Shown here piece after piece: positions 6,820-8,632 of a stretch of 8,632 bases of DNA. The stretch lies in contig RFNU01000218.1 of the NCBI GenBank assembly GCA_009927065.1, positions 1 through 8,632 of the forward strand, read 5' to 3'. The DNA is from a bacterium. GTDB lineage: Bacteria; Pseudomonadota; Gammaproteobacteria; Berkiellales; Berkiellaceae. The translations under genes were made by a program, and so were the position numbers. The notes below the pieces were generated by a model. That model saw nothing but the letters and a program-made list of their open reading frames with translations, had not been told where the DNA came from and did not search any database. Every line of letters begins with the position of its first letter. Position 1 is the stretch's first letter.

Positions 6820-7788
6820 GTGCATAATCATGCAGCTGTATTGGAATGGGCAATCAATTGTTTGGCAGCTAAAGGATACTTTTTGAAAGATTCGCCGCAG
6901 GTCTTGCTGGAAACACCGTGGTCAACTCTTATTCGATGCTCAACAACTAAAGGTGATGTTTATTTGAAGCAGATGCCTGCAACTATAAGCTTAGAAGCGC
7001 AAATTATCCAACTATTACGAGAGCAATTTCATGCCAGCGTGCCTGTGGTGATAGCAAGCAACGAAAAACAGCATTGTTTTTTGATGGAGAGTGGTGGGCA
7101 ATCATTACGTCAATATCTAAAAACAACTTTTAATCCAGCTTTATTGTACGAATCTATTAAACAATATACATCTGTTCAACGTTCCACAGAACATCATGAG
7201 TGCTCTTTTTTTGAACTGGATGTCCCAGATTGGCGTTTAGATAAATTGCCTGAACTCTATGATCACTTGATGAATCAGGAAGATTTTCTAAAAGAAGAGA
7301 GCCTGACAGACAACGAATTGGACAGGCTGCGTCAATTAAGTCCCCAATTTTTAGCACAATGTAGCTCATTGGCTCAGTATGAAATCCCATCAACATTGGT
7401 TCAATATGATTTTAACACAAATAATATTTTGATTGATCCTAAAACTAAAAAGTTGAGTTTTATTGATCTGGGTGAAATTGTGATTGCCCATCCATTTTTT
7501 TCATTACATACTTTTTTTTATCAGGCCTCTATCCATCATGGCGTAACAGAGTTTGATCCGCTTTATAACCAACTTCAGGATGTCTGTTTTGAGAACTGGT
7601 TAAACTTCATGGCAAAAGACCAATTATTAGCAGCTTTTATGTTAGCTAAGAAATTATGGCCTATTTATTCTGCTCTATGTACCTATCGTCTCATGATAAA
7701 TGTAGATATCGTAGCTTTTAAGCAGCATTATGCCGAGCAACCCTATAAGCTGGCGGCCCATTTGAGAGGATATCTAGCTGCTTCATGA
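6820..7788 (+). CDS. APH-fold phosphotransferase (kinase-like cargo gene), 322 aa
   Basis: It belongs to the aminoglycoside/choline-kinase-like superfamily, which moves phosphate from a nucleotide to a small molecule or protein. The N-lobe has VYLKQM (K50) and E59 as candidate nucleotide-binding lysine and helix-C glutamate. The catalytic loop is QYDFNTNN (D197, N202) and the metal site is FIDLGE (D216). The usual HGD histidine is Gln195. Length is normal for the family. The start is GTG at 6820; an in-frame stop lies just upstream (6802) and the next Met is only at residue 52, inside the N-lobe, so GTG is the best choice. It is the only gene between the XRE regulator and the right end, so it is likely cargo. 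The substrate is unknown; drug resistance should not be assumed. Confidence 0.75.
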   Translation: MHNHAAVLEWAINCLAAKGYFLKDSPQVLLETPWSTLIRCSTTKGDVYLKQMPATISLEAQIIQLLREQFHASVPVVIASNEKQHCFLMESGGQSLRQYLKTTFNPALLYESIKQYTSVQRSTEHHECSFFELDVPDWRLDKLPELYDHLMNQEDFLKEESLTDNELDRLRQLSPQFLAQCSSLAQYEIPSTLVQYDFNTNNILIDPKTKKLSFIDLGEIVIAHPFFSLHTFFYQASIHHGVTEFDPLYNQLQDVCFENWLNFMAKDQLLAAFMLAKKLWPIYSALCTYRLMINVDIVAFKQHYAEQPYKLAAHLRGYLAAS

Positions 7789-7832
7789 AATGAAGATATG
7801 GCCTATAAAAAATATAGATCAATATGTTAATC

Positions 7833-7862
7833 AGACACTGAATCCAAATAGATTCAGTGTCT
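7833..7862. terminator. Perfect 12-bp hairpin after the kinase gene
   Basis: AGACACTGAATC (7833-7844), loop CAAATA, GATTCAGTGTCT (7851-7862). It starts 45 bases after the kinase stop. The stem is strong but no U-tract follows at once, so it may be a 3'-end stabiliser or a protein site rather than a simple intrinsic terminator. Confidence 0.5.
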
Positions 7863-8043
7863 CAAGAATTATAAAGTTATTTTCAAGGAATTCTCCTTGC
7901 CTAATATGGCTTAATCTAATCCAAACAAAAATAATAATGTTTTAACGGTAGGTGACTTTAGTGCCTTATAAGTCAGTTGCTTGCTGGTCGATCATGAAAA
8001 CACCTGTTGTACAGCTAAACTATTTTGTCGAGTAGATGCAATT

Positions 8044-8066
8044 TGCGAGTGAAATGCGAGTGAAAC
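8044..8066 (+). repeat. Right arm repeat: two tandem TGCGAGTGAAA units
   Basis: Identical over 23 bases to 2388-2410 and in the same orientation. It lies 93 bases inside the right core copy. See the left arm repeat. Confidence 0.75.
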
Positions 8067-8159
8067 AAATGCTTAAAAATGATGAATGATGCAGGGTTAT
8101 AATTAGAGATAACCTAGAAAAATGCATACTTCTAACTCTAAATATTGTGGTGCCTAGTC

Positions 8160-8182
8160 TTCAATTCTCGCCGCCTCCGCCA
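8160..8182 (+). repeat. attR core: copy of the ssrA 3' end
   Basis: Matches 2316-2338 at 21 of 23 bases. The differences are C to T in the T-stem part and A to G at the discriminator position. It keeps the full acceptor CGCCTCC and CCA, and marks the right boundary of the element. Confidence 0.75.
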
Positions 8183-8223
8183 CTTCAACACGACAAATCA
8201 AAGCACTCGAGAATTTTTCTGGT

Positions 8224-8246
8224 TTCAATTCCCGCAGACTCCGCCA
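8224..8246 (+). repeat. Second degenerate copy of the ssrA 3' end
   Basis: It begins TTCAATTCCCGC, then AGACTCC, then G and CCA, matching ssrA 2316-2338 at 20 of 23 positions without gaps. It probably marks the end of an earlier element at the same target. Confidence 0.6.
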
Positions 8247-8261
8247 ACTTGTTAATCTATA

Positions 8262-8283
8262 ATGTTATTTTGAACAATAACAT
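8262..8283. repeat. 8-bp hairpin between att remnants
   Basis: ATGTTATT (8262-8269), loop TTGAAC, AATAACAT (8276-8283). AT-rich, with no U-tract of note. Function unknown. Confidence 0.3.
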
Positions 8284-8302
8284 AAGATGCCTTGATTTAT
8301 TT

Positions 8303-8314
8303 ATGAGCGCTCAT
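8303..8314. repeat. 12-base palindrome ATGAGCGCTCAT
   Basis: A perfect palindrome beside the third att-like remnant. It is the size of a dimeric regulator or recombinase site, but nothing else supports a role. Confidence 0.3.
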
Positions 8315-8325
8315 GCGCGATCATT

Positions 8326-8338
8326 TTCAATTCCCGCC
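8326..8338 (+). repeat. Third, partial copy of the ssrA 3' end
   Basis: TTCAATTCCCGCC matches the first 13 bases of the core exactly, after which similarity ends. Weak alone, but it follows two longer copies in the same orientation. Confidence 0.4.
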
Positions 8339-8399
8339 ACAATGCGCGCGCATGTTCCAACTCATAACATAAGAGAAGAAAAGAATAGATAGTGGGAGA

Positions 8400-8423
8400 A
8401 AAAAGCCTCTTTAAGGGCTTTTT
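8400..8423. terminator. Terminator-like hairpin
   Basis: AAAAAGCC (8400-8407) pairs with GGCTTTTT (8416-8423) around a short loop, giving a T5 end on the plus strand and a matching run on the minus strand. It separates the att-repeat region from the tnpB-like remnant. The gene it served is not in view. Confidence 0.6.
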
Positions 8424-8436
8424 CTGCCATCATTAG

Positions 8437-8616
8437 AGATGTGAGTGCGAGACGAAACATCCGAGCAATCGGATTAGCCGATATGCTGGGACACAGCATT
8501 TGCATCAAGAGTTCCCTGAAGCGAGAGTTGCCGGCGCAACTGCTTGCGCGAGAGGTCTTCAGGTTGCTGAAGATGGGTCGCAAGAAGCCCCCATTAGAAT
8601 TGCCCTAGCAATTTAG
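8437..8616 (+). pseudogene. Remnant of the 3' end of an IS200/IS605-type tnpB gene
   Basis: The frame just after a stop at 8434 reads SRYAGTQH (after TKHPSNRI), then EFPEARVAGATACARGLQVA, EDGSQEAP and a TAG at 8614. This GTQ...ACARGLQVA...EAP style is typical of the far C-terminus of TnpB-like RNA-guided nucleases after the zinc ribbon. Only about 59 codons survive. The RuvC-like and zinc-ribbon parts are missing or unrecognisable, so no active protein is made. Base composition is clearly more GC-rich than the rest of the window, suggesting a separate origin. The call comes from remembered family endings, not an alignment; another frame (from GTG 8441) is also open but less familiar. Confidence 0.5.
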
Positions 8617-8630
8617 TGGTGGGAGTGTCA
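8455..8630 (+). ncRNA. Possible omega-RNA scaffold / right end of an IS200/IS605 element
   Basis: The segment is rich in compact hairpins: ATCCGA-GCAA-TCGGAT (8459-8474), ATGCTG-GGACA-CAGCAT, GCGCAA-CTGC-TTGCGC, and a long terminal one. In the terminal hairpin CCCCCA (8588-8593) pairs with TGGTGGG (one bulge) and AATTGC with GCAATT around CCTA. It ends GGGAGTGTCA, the style of IS200/IS605 right ends, where the tnpB 3' end overlaps the guide-RNA scaffold. If so, the guide would begin at about 8631, beyond the window. The GTGTCAC ending and the GAAGCCCCC start are seen; the omega-RNA role is inferred. Confidence 0.45.
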
Positions 8631-8632
8631 CT

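Larger units (their letters stand above)
7789..8159. other. Right-end non-coding region of the element
   Basis: No credible gene. It contains a strong hairpin (7833-7862), a second short one (CAAGGA-ATTC-TCCTTG, 7884-7899) and the right arm repeat (8044-8066). It resembles an attachment-site arm region of an integrative element. Confidence 0.5.
2316..8182. mobile_element. Integrative element inserted at the 3' end of ssrA
   Basis: Bounded by the ssrA 3' end (2316-2338) and a 21/23 copy at 8160-8182. It encodes a tyrosine integrase next to the left end, a small HTH protein, a replication primase/helicase-like gene, a divergent XRE regulator and one kinase-like cargo gene. Paired 11-mer repeats sit just inside both ends. 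Size and content resemble phage satellites or other minimal integrative elements. No packaging, structural or conjugation gene is visible. The broken replication gene suggests that the element is decaying or depends on outside functions. The boundaries are inferred from the repeats; an empty site has not been seen. Confidence 0.8.

Noticed and set aside
8147..8392. 81-aa plus-strand open frame
   Set aside because: It runs across three att-like repeats and a palindrome, so its peptide is only translated tmRNA 3'-end sequence.
8446..8458. TGCGAGACGAAAC as a third arm repeat
   Set aside because: It needs a gap and a substitution to match the 11-mer and falls in the tnpB-like block; probably chance.
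8362..8583. 73-aa minus-strand open frame
   Set aside because: It is antisense to the tnpB-like remnant and crosses a terminator hairpin; no family is recognised.

Overview
The window looks like a piece of chromosome from an AT-rich gammaproteobacterium, possibly a host-associated one. The main evidence is a complete tmRNA gene (ssrA) whose first pseudoknot and 3' end closely resemble those of enterobacterial tmRNA. Its tag, ANSKKLAKKVAVAA, is not one I can assign to a genus. The genus is therefore left open.

Left chromosomal part (1-2338): the 3' part of a SulP-type anion transporter gene fused to STAS and cyclic-nucleotide-binding-like domains, cut by the window edge. It is followed by a bidirectional terminator shared with a convergent small membrane-protein gene, then ssrA (1965-2338).

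Integrated element (about 2316-8182): a compact island of about 5.9 kb inserted at the 3' end of ssrA. A 23-base copy of the tmRNA 3' end recurs at the far side (8160-8182, 21 of 23 identical). A perfect 23-base repeat, itself two tandem 11-mers (TGCGAGTGAAA), lies just inside each end. On the minus strand, read from 6044 down to 2465, runs an operon-like set. It starts with a primase-polymerase/DUF3987 helicase-like gene broken by two compensating frameshifts. A small helix-turn-helix protein (AlpA/excisionase type) and a tyrosine integrase coupled to it by TAATG follow. An XRE-family regulator is transcribed divergently from a control region with tandem 32-base operator-like repeats. Between it and the right end lies one cargo gene, a phosphotransferase/kinase of the APH fold. 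The set integrase + HTH + primase + divergent repressor resembles phage-satellite or minimal integrative elements. No capsid or conjugation genes are present.

Right part (8183-8632): no intact gene. It holds two more degenerate copies of the tmRNA 3' end, suggesting repeated integrations at ssrA. After a terminator-like hairpin comes what looks like the 3' remnant and right end of an IS200/IS605-type tnpB element, including the hairpin region that would form the omega-RNA scaffold.
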